DNA from: CAZMXI01 sp964570205
GTDB taxonomy: Bacteria > Planctomycetota > Phycisphaerae > Tepidisphaerales > Tepidisphaeraceae
Assembly (NCBI GenBank): GCA_964570205.1
Contig: CAZMXI010000074.1
Location: 1-22,465 of the forward strand
Length of the DNA: 22,465 bases
Direction: 5' to 3'
Shown piece by piece: positions 8,334 to 15,773 of this stretch. The notes beneath the pieces are model-generated. The model made no database searches. It worked only from the letters and a program-made list of their open reading frames with translations, and had not been told where the DNA came from. Numbering within the stretch: the stretch's first letter is position 1; each line of letters opens with the position of its first letter. The position numbers were made by a program, and so were the translations under genes.

Positions 8334-9205
8334 TCGCCGAAATCGCGACAGCCCATCCCGCGCCCGTCTGCGGCATCGACGCCATGATGCCCGTCGCCGC
8401 GCAGCTTGTTTCCGTCCGAGAAGAGAATTTCAACACGCGGACGTTTCGCGTCCAGATCGTCGATCCGGACATCCGCCGCCTTTACCTCTGGGCGCCGGGG
8501 CAGTTCAACATGCTTTATGTGCCCGGGCTCGGCGAGGCAGCCATCTCCATCAGCTCCGATCCGGAGCAGCCCGAGGTGCTCGAGCACACCATTCGCGTCG
8601 TCGGCTCGGTCACTCGCGCCATCACGCGCATGGGCCAGGGAGGGACGATCGGGCTGCGCGGGCCTTTCGGCCACGGCTGGCCCATCGAGGAACTGGCCGG
8701 ACGCGACGTCGTCATCGTCGGCGGCGGCATAGGACTGGCGCCGCTGCGCCCGGTTGTGTACCACGTCCTGAAGCATCGCAATCGTTTCCGACGCGTGATC
8801 CTGCTGTACGGGTGCCGGACTCCCGCCGACCGCCTGTACGCCGAAGAACTGGAGGCATGGACCGCCAACCAGTCGATCGACGTTCTGGTCACTGTGGATA
8901 ACGGCACCCCTGGCTGGGTCGGCCCCGTCGGCGTTGTCACCAAGCTCCTCCAGCGCATCAAGGTCAATGCGGAGCGCACCACCGTCCTGGTGTGCGGGCC
9001 GCGCATCCTCAACCGGGTCGCGGCATGGAGCTTCCTACAGCTCCACGTGCCCGCCGAACAGGTCTTCATCAGTCTGGAGCGCAACATGCACTGCGGCTTC
9101 GGACGATGCGGCCACTGCCAGTACGGCCCCAAGTTCGTCTGCAAAGATGGACCCGTGTTCCGATTCTCCGAGATTGCCGACATCTTCGCCCAGGAGGAGA
9201 TCTGA
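8330..9205 (+). CDS. hydG: Group 3b [NiFe] hydrogenase gamma subunit (FAD/NAD(P)-binding)
   Basis: A 291-residue member of the ferredoxin-NADP reductase-like flavoproteins. An FAD-binding barrel covers about residues 20-115 (WAPGQFNMLYVPG, then AAISIS at the position of the usual RxYS motif). The pyridine-nucleotide domain begins at VVIVGGGIGLAPLRPV (127-142). The C-terminus carries a [2Fe-2S] site C245-x4-C250-x2-C253-x7-C261 (MHCGFGRCGHC). It corresponds to HydG of Pyrococcus furiosus soluble hydrogenase, which exchanges electrons between NAD(P)(H) and the iron-sulfur chain. Whether NADPH or NADH is preferred cannot be read with confidence; characterised group 3b enzymes mostly use NADP(H). 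It starts inside the stop codon of the beta gene and ends two bases before the delta-subunit ATG, so the genes are co-transcribed. Confidence 0.9.
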   Translation: MIAEIATAHPAPVCGIDAMMPVAAQLVSVREENFNTRTFRVQIVDPDIRRLYLWAPGQFNMLYVPGLGEAAISISSDPEQPEVLEHTIRVVGSVTRAITRMGQGGTIGLRGPFGHGWPIEELAGRDVVIVGGGIGLAPLRPVVYHVLKHRNRFRRVILLYGCRTPADRLYAEELEAWTANQSIDVLVTVDNGTPGWVGPVGVVTKLLQRIKVNAERTTVLVCGPRILNRVAAWSFLQLHVPAEQVFISLERNMHCGFGRCGHCQYGPKFVCKDGPVFRFSEIADIFAQEEI

Positions 9206-9207
9206 CC

Positions 9208-10008
9208 ATGGCCGACCCCACCCACCACACGCCGAAACTGGCGGTGTACAAGTTTTCCAGTTGCGATGGCTGCCAGCTCAGCCTGTTGAACCTGGAGGAT
9301 GAGCTGCTGGATCTGGTCGGCGCCGTGGAAATCGCCTATTTTCTGGAAGCGCGCCGCCGCGAGTTGCCACCGCCCTACGACATCGGCCTCGTCGAGGGGA
9401 GCATTTCCACTCCTGAGGAGGCAGAGCGAATCCACCGTATCCGGCGCGACTGCAGGTTCCTCGTCGCCATCGGCGCATGCGCCACATCCGGCGGCATCCA
9501 GGCGCTGCGCAACTGGGCCGACGTGGCCGAGTACAATCGCCTTGTATACGCCTCTCCGGAATACATTCACACGCTCGACACCGCCACGCCCATCGCCGGG
9601 CATGTGTTTGTCGACTTCGAGCTGCGCGGGTGCCCCGTCAACGCGCGGCAACTCCTGGAACTGCTCAGCGCCACGCTTGTCGGCCGCAAACCCAACATCC
9701 CGGCCCACAGCGTCTGCATCGAGTGCAAGCGACAGGGGTTGCCCTGCGTGCTGGTCACCCGGCAGCAGCCGTGCCTGGGGCCGATTACGCAGACCGGCTG
9801 CGGCGCGTTGTGCCCGTCTTTCGGCCGACCCTGTTACGGCTGCTTCGGGCCGATGGAAAACCCCAACATCATGTCTCTGGGTGACCATTTCCGGATGCAG
9901 GGGTTCACGCCTCACCAAATCAAGCTGATGCTGCGTTCGTTCAATGGATATCTGGAGCCCTTCAAGCAAGCGAGCGAGCACTATGAGCGACTCGAACAAG
10001 CCAAATAG
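9208..10008 (+). CDS. hydD: Group 3b [NiFe] hydrogenase small (delta) subunit
   Basis: A 266-residue small subunit carrying the electron-relay clusters. The proximal [4Fe-4S] ligands are C19, C22 (SSCDGCQLSLLNLED), C91 (IGACATSGG) and C142 (LRGCPVNARQLLELL). The C-terminal part has further cysteines at 170, 173, 180, 189, 198, 202, 209 and 212 (VCIECKRQG, PSFGRPCYGCFGPMENPN), enough for two more clusters, as in the sulfhydrogenase delta subunit. There is no signal peptide, which fits a cytoplasmic enzyme. The C-terminus overlaps the large-subunit start by 26 bases (9983-10008), a tight coupling that helps produce the two core subunits in equal amounts. Confidence 0.92.
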   Translation: MADPTHHTPKLAVYKFSSCDGCQLSLLNLEDELLDLVGAVEIAYFLEARRRELPPPYDIGLVEGSISTPEEAERIHRIRRDCRFLVAIGACATSGGIQALRNWADVAEYNRLVYASPEYIHTLDTATPIAGHVFVDFELRGCPVNARQLLELLSATLVGRKPNIPAHSVCIECKRQGLPCVLVTRQQPCLGPITQTGCGALCPSFGRPCYGCFGPMENPNIMSLGDHFRMQGFTPHQIKLMLRSFNGYLEPFKQASEHYERLEQAK

Positions 10009-11311
10009 GACGCGCACCATTCGCGTGGGCGCGCTGGCCAGGGTCGAGGGAGAGGGCGCCTTGCATCTGGCCATGCGCGATGGCAAGGTCGAGGAAGTCC
10101 GCCTGGAGATCTATGAGCCGCCCCGCTTTTTCGAGGCGCTGCTGCGCGGCCGCGACTTCCAGGAGGTGCCCGACATTACCGCGCGCATCTGCGGCATCTG
10201 CCCCGTGGCGTACCAGATGAGTTCCTGCCACGCTCTGGAGAAGGCGATGGGCGTCTTCGACCAGGTGACGCCCGACATCCGCGCGCTTCGCAACCTGATT
10301 TACTGCGGTGAATGGATCGAAAGCCACGTGCTGCACATCTTCATGCTGCACCTGCCGGATTTTCTGGGCTATGAAAGCGCGCTGTCCATGATCCACGAGC
10401 ACGGCGACACCGTGAAGCGGGCCCTGAAGCTCAAGAAACTTGGCAACGACCTGTGCGCTGTGGCCGCCGGGCGGCCGGTTCATCCGATTAACGTTTGCGT
10501 CGGCGGTTTCCATGGCGCACCCGACCCGACAAAGGCCAAGGCATTGCTCCCCCATGTCCGCGAGTCGCTCGACGACATGTGCGAACTGACGCTCTTCCTT
10601 GCGGAGAAGCTGCCCTATCCCGACTTCGAGCGCGACTATGAATTCGTCGCGCTGTGCCCGGACAACGAATATCCCATGAACCTCGGCCGGATCAAATCCA
10701 GCCGGGGCATGAATGTGGATCAGGAGGAGTTCGGCTCTGCGGTCGAGGAGAAGCATGTGCGGCATTCCACCGCTCTGCACGCGGCCATACGCGGGCGGGG
10801 CGCCTACATGGTCGGCCCGATCGCGAGGCTGAACCTCAACCACGAGAGGCTGCATCCCCGCGCGATGGAACTGCTGCCGAAGGTCTGCCAGGCCGTCCGG
10901 CACAATCTGCCCTGGCGCAACAGCTTTCTGAGCCTCCCGGCCCGCGCCCTTGAGACCGTCCATGCCCTGGCGTTGGCCGCCGATCTTCTGGAACACTATC
11001 GACCGCCGCAACCCAGTCGGATTCCGATCGTTCCTCGCGCCGGCACGGGCGGACACGGTACGGAAGCGCCTCGCGGCATCTGCTGGCATCGATACACAAC
11101 CAACCCCGGCGGTTCCATCGCGACGGCGAGGATCATGGCGCCCACGAGCCAGAACCAGGCCACCATCGAAGAGGACCTGTGGAAGCTGGCCGAACAGATT
11201 ACCGATCTCGAGGACGAGCAGGCATGCCTGCGTTGCGAACACTTGATCCGGAACTACGATCCGTGCATCAGTTGCTCGGCACATTTCCTGAAGCTGACCA
11301 GGCGTAAGTGA
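9983..11311 (+). CDS. hydA: Group 3b [NiFe] hydrogenase large (alpha) catalytic subunit
   Basis: A 442-residue catalytic subunit. The [NiFe] site is bound by two CxxC pairs: C70/C73 in RICGICPVAYQMSS near the N-terminus and C428/C431 in DPCISCSAH at the C-terminus. The pattern RICGICPVAYQ with a VEGEG start (residues 21-25) is that of group 3b rather than the Hox type. An eight-residue tail (FLKLTRRK) follows His434 and would be removed by a maturation protease after nickel insertion; no such protease is in the window. I chose ATG 9983 (MSDSNKPNR) over an in-frame upstream start at 9944 because the latter extends far into hydD and adds no conserved sequence. The operon order beta-gamma-delta-alpha equals hydBGDA of Thermococcales and bacterial group 3b sets. 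Confidence 0.93.
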   Translation: MSDSNKPNRTRTIRVGALARVEGEGALHLAMRDGKVEEVRLEIYEPPRFFEALLRGRDFQEVPDITARICGICPVAYQMSSCHALEKAMGVFDQVTPDIRALRNLIYCGEWIESHVLHIFMLHLPDFLGYESALSMIHEHGDTVKRALKLKKLGNDLCAVAAGRPVHPINVCVGGFHGAPDPTKAKALLPHVRESLDDMCELTLFLAEKLPYPDFERDYEFVALCPDNEYPMNLGRIKSSRGMNVDQEEFGSAVEEKHVRHSTALHAAIRGRGAYMVGPIARLNLNHERLHPRAMELLPKVCQAVRHNLPWRNSFLSLPARALETVHALALAADLLEHYRPPQPSRIPIVPRAGTGGHGTEAPRGICWHRYTTNPGGSIATARIMAPTSQNQATIEEDLWKLAEQITDLEDEQACLRCEHLIRNYDPCISCSAHFLKLTRRK

Positions 11312-11414
11312 TGGAGGGGGAGCGGGATCCATCGCAGGCAGTTTGTCAAAAGGCTCGTTTTTATCCATGCGCGCTTGCGGCGGGCAGGCGGCATTGTTAG
11401 ACTTCGCATCCAAG
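11312..11414. other. Upstream part of the inter-operon region
   Basis: Between the hydA stop and the palindrome array. No hairpin with a T-run was found after hydA, so read-through into the second operon is possible. No convincing -35/-10 pair stands out; TTGTTA at 11394-11399 could be a -35, with a poor TGAATT at 11417-11422 (17-nt spacing) inside the first palindrome. Confidence 0.3.
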
Positions 11415-11493
11415 CGTGAATTATTTCACGATTTTTCGTGAATTAATTCACATATCTGTGACGTTTTTCACGTATATCGTGAATGTTTTCACA
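11415..11493. promoter_or_regulatory. Array of four GTGA-N6-TCAC palindromic operators (Rex-like or CRP/FNR-family-like)
   Basis: Four inverted repeats with the core GTGA-N6-TCAC lie at 11416-11429, 11438-11451, 11458-11471 and 11479-11492. The second, GTGAATTAATTCAC, is a perfect palindrome; sites 1, 2 and 4 read GTGAA-N4-TTCAC. Start-to-start distances are 22, 20 and 21 bases, two helical turns, so all lie on one face of the DNA. The last ends 29 bases before the ATG at 11522. The consensus matches the Rex operator (TTGTGAA-N4-TTCACAA) and also the CRP spacing (TGTGA-N6-TCACA). Rex senses NADH/NAD+ and represses fermentation and hydrogenase genes in several bacteria, which would suit the operon; the downstream position also favours repression. 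The regulator is not in the window. Confidence 0.75.
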
Positions 11494-11521
11494 GGCATCT
11501 CTGCCAAGGCTTGGGTGACAT

Positions 11522-12028
11522 ATGAGCAGCGCGGCCGAGCAACCCGGACCGTCGGCGGTCCCCGAGGAACCGCCCCTCGATTTCGATCGCCTCGATCGGA
11601 TTCTCGAGGAGTTCAAGGACCACAAAGGCGCCGTCATTCCCATCCTCCAGCGCACTCAAGACGCCTTCGGCTACCTGCCCAAACCCGTCCTCGCCAGAAT
11701 CTCCAAGAAGACCCGAATTCCCCTCAATCAGCTTTACGGCGTCGCGACCTTTTACGCCCAGTTCCATCTCAAGCGAAGAGGCAAGCACCTCATCCGGATC
11801 TGTGACGGCACCGCATGTCACGTGCGCGGCGCTGACAAGGCAATCGCCGCCGTCGAGAAGGCCATGGGCGTCTCCGCGGGCGGCACCTCGCCCGACTATA
11901 AGTGCAGTCTGGAAATCGTCTACTGCCTCGGCTCCTGCGGACTCTCGCCGGTTGCCTTGGTGGACGACAAGGTATACGGGCAGATAACGCCCGAGGGTCT
12001 CGTGCAGCGACTGAAACCGCTCCAGTAA
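11522..12028 (+). CDS. hndA: NuoE/HndA-like thioredoxin-fold [2Fe-2S] subunit of the hydrogenase complex
   Basis: A 168-residue protein. After a proline-rich N-terminus comes the helical segment of the NuoE family (ILQRTQDAFGYLP, VYGVATFYAQF-like LYGVATFYAQFHL at 71-83), then the thioredoxin-like [2Fe-2S] domain with C94-x4-C99 (CDGTACHVRG) and C135-x3-C139 (CLGSCGLSP). NuoE, HndA, HoxE and HydC homologues carry one [2Fe-2S] cluster next to the FMN subunit. The start is supported by GGTGA just upstream. It is the first gene of the operon under the palindrome array and is followed after 27 bases by the HndB-like gene, the order seen in hndAB of NADP-reducing and bifurcating hydrogenases. In the Acetomicrobium-type NiFe-HydABCSL the equivalent is HydC. 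Confidence 0.9.
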   Translation: MSSAAEQPGPSAVPEEPPLDFDRLDRILEEFKDHKGAVIPILQRTQDAFGYLPKPVLARISKKTRIPLNQLYGVATFYAQFHLKRRGKHLIRICDGTACHVRGADKAIAAVEKAMGVSAGGTSPDYKCSLEIVYCLGSCGLSPVALVDDKVYGQITPEGLVQRLKPLQ

Positions 12029-12055
12029 ACGCCGGCCGCATCCTTCGGAGAAGCC

Positions 12056-12486
12056 ATGCCGCAACTCAAGTCTGTTCAGGAGCTTACCCGCCTTCGCGAA
12101 GAAGCCCGCCGGGCCGTTCGGGTCCGCCAGGAGACGGGCACGGTCATCGCCGTCGGCATGGGCACCTGCGGCATTGCCGCCGGCGCCCGCGAGGCTCTTG
12201 AAGCCATCGAGCAGGAACNNNNNNNNNNGAGCGCGCGCGCGCCCTGTTTGGCCAATTCCTCGCCAACCGCAACGACGCCAAGCGCCAGATCGAGGCGCAT
12301 GTGATCAGCGTCGGCTGCATCGGCATGTGCGCCAAGGAACCGCTGATCGACATTCAGCAGGCCGGCAAATCCCATGTGCTGTACGCGAATGTGCATCCCG
12401 AGATGGTGCCGCGGTTGATTGAACAGCACCTTGTCAAAGGCGAGCCGGTCAAGGAATGGGTCGTCTGCCGCATGCAGGCTGAGTAG
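12056..12486 (+). CDS. hndB: HndB-like (2Fe-2S) ferredoxin-domain protein, interrupted by an assembly gap
   Basis: The gene is read in two frames, 12056-12218 and 12229-12486, joined over ten Ns. Before the gap comes VGMGTCGIAAGAREALEAIE (Cys38), and after it a segment with VISVGCIGMCAKEPLIDIQ, then YANVHPEMVPRLIEQHLVKG and a C-terminal VKEWVV. This is the HndB family, a small thioredoxin-fold ferredoxin-like protein found beside HndA/NuoE in hydrogenase operons. Three conserved Cys are visible, the number I recall as usual for the family, so whether it binds a cluster is not settled by sequence. The ten Ns are a placeholder: the two halves are in register only if the true gap length leaves remainder 2 on division by three (for example 8 or 11). 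It is not evidence of a natural frameshift. Confidence 0.8.
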
Positions 12487-12572
12487 AGTCTGAATCGCGA
12501 ATTCTCCGGCCTGCGAGGGCATCGGTAGCGCGGGCCGACCAGTACGGGCAATGCTTCGACAGAGAAGTGACC

Positions 12573-15500
12573 ATGCACAAGTCCGAAATCCCCCTGAGTG
12601 CCGTCCGCGAGTCTCCCTTCCGAGCAGAAGTCTTTGTCTGCGGCGGCGAGAAGTGCGATGATGGCGGCCTGCTTCGCGCTCTTCAGGACGAGGTCCAGCG
12701 GCGCGGACTGACGCAGGAAGTGCTCGTGGCGCGCGGGCAGTGCCGCGGGCTGTGCGCCGCCGGACCGACGGTCGTCATCTATCCCGAGGGCATCCTTTAT
12801 TGCCGCGTCAGACCGGAAGATGTCGTCGAGATCGTCGAGGAGACCCTGGTTGACGGTCACATCATCAACCGCCTGCTTCACCAGGAGTCGCTCCCCATGC
12901 AGGCCCTGCCGCGGTTTTCCGACCTGCCCTTCTGCGCCAAGCAGGTGCGCATCGCCCTGCACAATTGCGGGCTGATCGACCCGGAGGAGATCGAAGAGTA
13001 CATCGCTCGCGACGGCTATCGCGCCCTGGGCATGGTGCTGGCGGAAATGACTCCCGAGGATGTAATCCGCGTGGTCAAGGAATCGGGCCTGCGCGGCCGC
13101 GGCGGCGCGGGTTTCTCGACCGGCACCAAGTGGGATTTGTGCCGGAAATCACCCGGCGACCTGAAATACGTCATCTGCAACGCCGACGAGGGCGATCCCG
13201 GCGCGTTCATGGATCGGTCGATCCTCGAAAGCGACCCCCACAGCCTTATTGAAGGCATGGCCGTCGCCGGGTATGCCATCGGCGCCGCCGAAGGCTACAT
13301 CTACTGCCGTGAGGAATACCCGCTGGCCATCGCCCGCCTTCAACTGGCGATCCAGCAGGCCCATGAGTACGGCTTGCTCGGCAAGGGCATCCTCGGCAGC
13401 AGTTTCAACTTCGACATTCACCTCAAAGGCGGAGCCGGTGCATTCGTCTGCGGCGAGGAGACCGCTCTCATCGCCAGCATCGAAGGCCGCCGTGGCGAGC
13501 CCCGGCCAAGGCCCCCCTATCCGGCCGTCGCCGGCCTGTGGGGTAAGCCCTCCAACATCAACAACGTCAAGAGCTACGCCACCGCGCCGCAGATCATCCT
13601 CAAAGGCGCCAAGTGGTTCAGTTCCATCGGCTCCCCCAAGTCGCCCGGAACCGCCATCTTCGCACTCACCGGCAAGGTCCGGAATACGGGCCTGATCGAA
13701 GTCCCCATGGGCATTCCCCTCGGCGACATCATCTTCGATGTAGGGGGCGGCGTTCCCAAGGGCAAGAATTTCAAGGCCGTCCAGACCGGCGGCCCGCTGG
13801 GCGGTTGCCTGCCTGCTTCCAGCCTCAATACCCCGGTCGATTTCGACTCACTCCAGGAGGCCGGCGCCGTCATGGGCTCCGGCGGCATGATCGTCGTTGA
13901 TGACGACACGTGCATGGTGGAACTGGCCAAGTACTTCCTCCAGTTCGCCGCCGCCGAGTCCTGCGGCAAGTGCGTCCCCTGCCGCATCGGCGGGCAGCGG
14001 CTGCTTGAAGCGCTCACTCGCATCACCGACGGCAAGGGCACTCGCAAGGACCTGGAGATCATCAAAGAGGTCTCGGCCCACATGATGAGTTCGTCGCTGT
14101 GCGGCCTGGGGCAGCGCACGCCGGGACCCATCATGGCCGCCCTGCGCTTCTTCGAAAACGAGTTCCTCGCGCACATCGACGACAAGATCTGCCCGACGGG
14201 TCAATGCAAGAAACTGGTTCGAGCCAAGTGCATCAACACCTGTCCGGCCGGCGTCGACACGCCCGCCTATCTCTCCATGGTCGCCCAGGGGAAGTTCGAC
14301 GAGGGCCTGGAAATCCATCGCGATCGCAACCCGTTCGCCCTGATCTGCGGTCGCGCTTGCCCGGCCTTCTGCGAAACCAAGTGCCGCCGCGGCGAATTGG
14401 ACGACCCCGTCGCCATCCGCCTGGTGAAGCGGTTTATGGCCGATCACGAAGTCTCCCGGCCCTGGACTCCCAGGCCGCTGGGCACCCCCGAGAGCCGCGA
14501 CGCCGCGGCCAAGCACAGGGTCGCCGTCATCGGCGGAGGCCCGGCCGGCCTGACTGCCGCCCTGCGGCTGGCGCAAATGGGCTACAAGGTCACCGTATTC
14601 GAGAAGCTCCCCGCTCCCGGCGGCATGATGACGTGGGCCATTCCCGAGTATCGCCTGCCCCGTCAGCCCCTGTTCTTCGAGATCGACAACGTCCGACGGG
14701 CAGGGGTCGATATCCAGTGCAACAAGGCCCTGGGCAAGGATTTCACGCTCGATCAGCTCACCGGCGAGATGGGTTATGACGCCGTCGTCCTCGCGATCGG
14801 CGCACACGTGAGCCGCCAGATGGGCATCGCCGGCGAGGACAAGGCCGGTGTCCTCTACGGCATCGACTTCCTGCGCGAAGTCTCTTATGAGCCCTGCATG
14901 AGGGTGATGGGCGGCGACCAGAAGGGCAATGTGCCCGACCTGCACGGCAAGGCCGTCGGCGTGGTTGGCGGCGGCGATGTCGCCATCGACACCGCCCGCA
15001 CCGCGTTGCGCCTTGGGGCCCGGGAGGTGCACGTCATGTACCGCCGTACCGGCGACGACATGCCCGCCACCCATCTTCCGGAGGAAATCGAGGGCGCGCT
15101 GCACGAGGGCGTGCATATCCATACGCTCGTCAACCCGATTGAGGTGCTCGGCGACGGCAAGGTCGCCGGCGTCCGCCTCCAGCGGCAACGACTGGCCGAT
15201 TTCGACAACAGCGCCCGTCGCCGCCCCGTCGCTATGGAGGCCGAGGCCTACACCCTGAATCTCGACTACCTGATTCCCGCCATCGGCCAGGTGCCCGACC
15301 TCTCGTGGATGGCCAACCGGGACATCGAAACCACGAAGTCACGAACGTTCGTGGTCAACGAGGCTTTCGGCACCAGCCGCCCCGGCGTATTCGCCGCCGG
15401 CGACGCCGTCAGCGGTCCGGCCACCATCGTTCAGGCCGTCGCCCAGGGCAACCTCGTCGCCGTCGCAGTGGACCGCTGGATTCGCACCGGCGAACTTGCC

Positions 15501-15740
15501 AAGCCGCAGTACATCACCTCGCGCCACGATGTTCACCAGGTTCAGGATTTCGATCAGTACGTCAACGCTCGCCGCCCGCAGATGCCCAAGCTCGCCGTCG
15601 CCGATCGATGCAACAACTTCCACGAGGTTGAGCTGGGCCTGTCGGAACAGGTCGCCCGCGACGAGGCGAATCGGTGCCTCCGTTGCGACCTGGAGTGGCT
15701 GGACCTGATGGGCCAGCCCCGCCCCGTGGCGGCCAAGTAA
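12573..15740 (+). CDS. NuoF (HydB-type) diaphorase fused to a GltD/NfnB-like FAD-NADP(H) module
   Basis: A 1055-residue fusion. Residues 20-100: thioredoxin-like [2Fe-2S] domain (C23, C28, C57, C61). Residues 125-535: NuoF, with the FMN/NADH-binding GRGGAGFSTGTKW (175-187), NADEGDPGAFMDR (203-215) and GAGAFVCGEETALIASIEG (287-305), and the [4Fe-4S] site C464-x2-C467-x2-C470...C510. The HydB-type CPTGQC follows at 540-545. Instead of the usual C-terminal two-cluster ferredoxin domain, the chain passes into a GltD/NfnB-like module: Cys-rich segment (C553, C557, C592, C596, C600, C604), FAD-binding GGGPAG (654-659), NADP-binding VVGGGDVAIDT with YRR at 823-825 (the arginines typical of NADP-specific GltD proteins), and a closing AGDAVSGPATIVQAVAQG. 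The GAGAAG-GTG region beginning at ATG 12573 has GAGAAG as Shine-Dalgarno; the GTG at 12567 overlaps it and was rejected. It would bring both NADH and NADPH to the same hydrogenase complex; bifurcation is inferred. Confidence 0.9.
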   Translation: MHKSEIPLSAVRESPFRAEVFVCGGEKCDDGGLLRALQDEVQRRGLTQEVLVARGQCRGLCAAGPTVVIYPEGILYCRVRPEDVVEIVEETLVDGHIINRLLHQESLPMQALPRFSDLPFCAKQVRIALHNCGLIDPEEIEEYIARDGYRALGMVLAEMTPEDVIRVVKESGLRGRGGAGFSTGTKWDLCRKSPGDLKYVICNADEGDPGAFMDRSILESDPHSLIEGMAVAGYAIGAAEGYIYCREEYPLAIARLQLAIQQAHEYGLLGKGILGSSFNFDIHLKGGAGAFVCGEETALIASIEGRRGEPRPRPPYPAVAGLWGKPSNINNVKSYATAPQIILKGAKWFSSIGSPKSPGTAIFALTGKVRNTGLIEVPMGIPLGDIIFDVGGGVPKGKNFKAVQTGGPLGGCLPASSLNTPVDFDSLQEAGAVMGSGGMIVVDDDTCMVELAKYFLQFAAAESCGKCVPCRIGGQRLLEALTRITDGKGTRKDLEIIKEVSAHMMSSSLCGLGQRTPGPIMAALRFFENEFLAHIDDKICPTGQCKKLVRAKCINTCPAGVDTPAYLSMVAQGKFDEGLEIHRDRNPFALICGRACPAFCETKCRRGELDDPVAIRLVKRFMADHEVSRPWTPRPLGTPESRDAAAKHRVAVIGGGPAGLTAALRLAQMGYKVTVFEKLPAPGGMMTWAIPEYRLPRQPLFFEIDNVRRAGVDIQCNKALGKDFTLDQLTGEMGYDAVVLAIGAHVSRQMGIAGEDKAGVLYGIDFLREVSYEPCMRVMGGDQKGNVPDLHGKAVGVVGGGDVAIDTARTALRLGAREVHVMYRRTGDDMPATHLPEEIEGALHEGVHIHTLVNPIEVLGDGKVAGVRLQRQRLADFDNSARRRPVAMEAEAYTLNLDYLIPAIGQVPDLSWMANRDIETTKSRTFVVNEAFGTSRPGVFAAGDAVSGPATIVQAVAQGNLVAVAVDRWIRTGELAKPQYITSRHDVHQVQDFDQYVNARRPQMPKLAVADRCNNFHEVELGLSEQVARDEANRCLRCDLEWLDLMGQPRPVAAK

Positions 15741-15773
15741 GTCCGATGCCGCAAGTCCTATGTGGAGCAGACT

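Noticed and set aside
7170..9205. Anaerobic sulfite reductase subunits AsrA and AsrB
   Set aside because: hydB and hydG are homologous to asrA and asrB, but they are followed immediately by [NiFe] small and large subunits and no AsrC siroheme subunit, so group 3b hydrogenase is the better call.
8515..11413. Long minus-strand open frames opposite hydG, hydD and hydA
   Set aside because: Low-complexity shadow translations with no domain pattern; the plus strand carries the conserved cysteine motifs.
11415..11493. Possible CRISPR-like or simple tandem repeat array
   Set aside because: The units are 14-bp palindromes spaced about 21 bp with short AT-rich filler, far too short for CRISPR repeats and spacers. 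Their position just before a start codon fits operators.
12056..12486. Natural frameshift or pseudogene in hndB
   Set aside because: The frame change falls exactly on the ten Ns, and both sides retain conserved motifs.
13848..15188. Long minus-strand open frames opposite the second hydrogenase operon (also 16191-17507, 18783-20147) and aroDE (20662-22293)
   Set aside because: All lie opposite genes with intact catalytic motifs and show the composition of GC-driven antisense frames.
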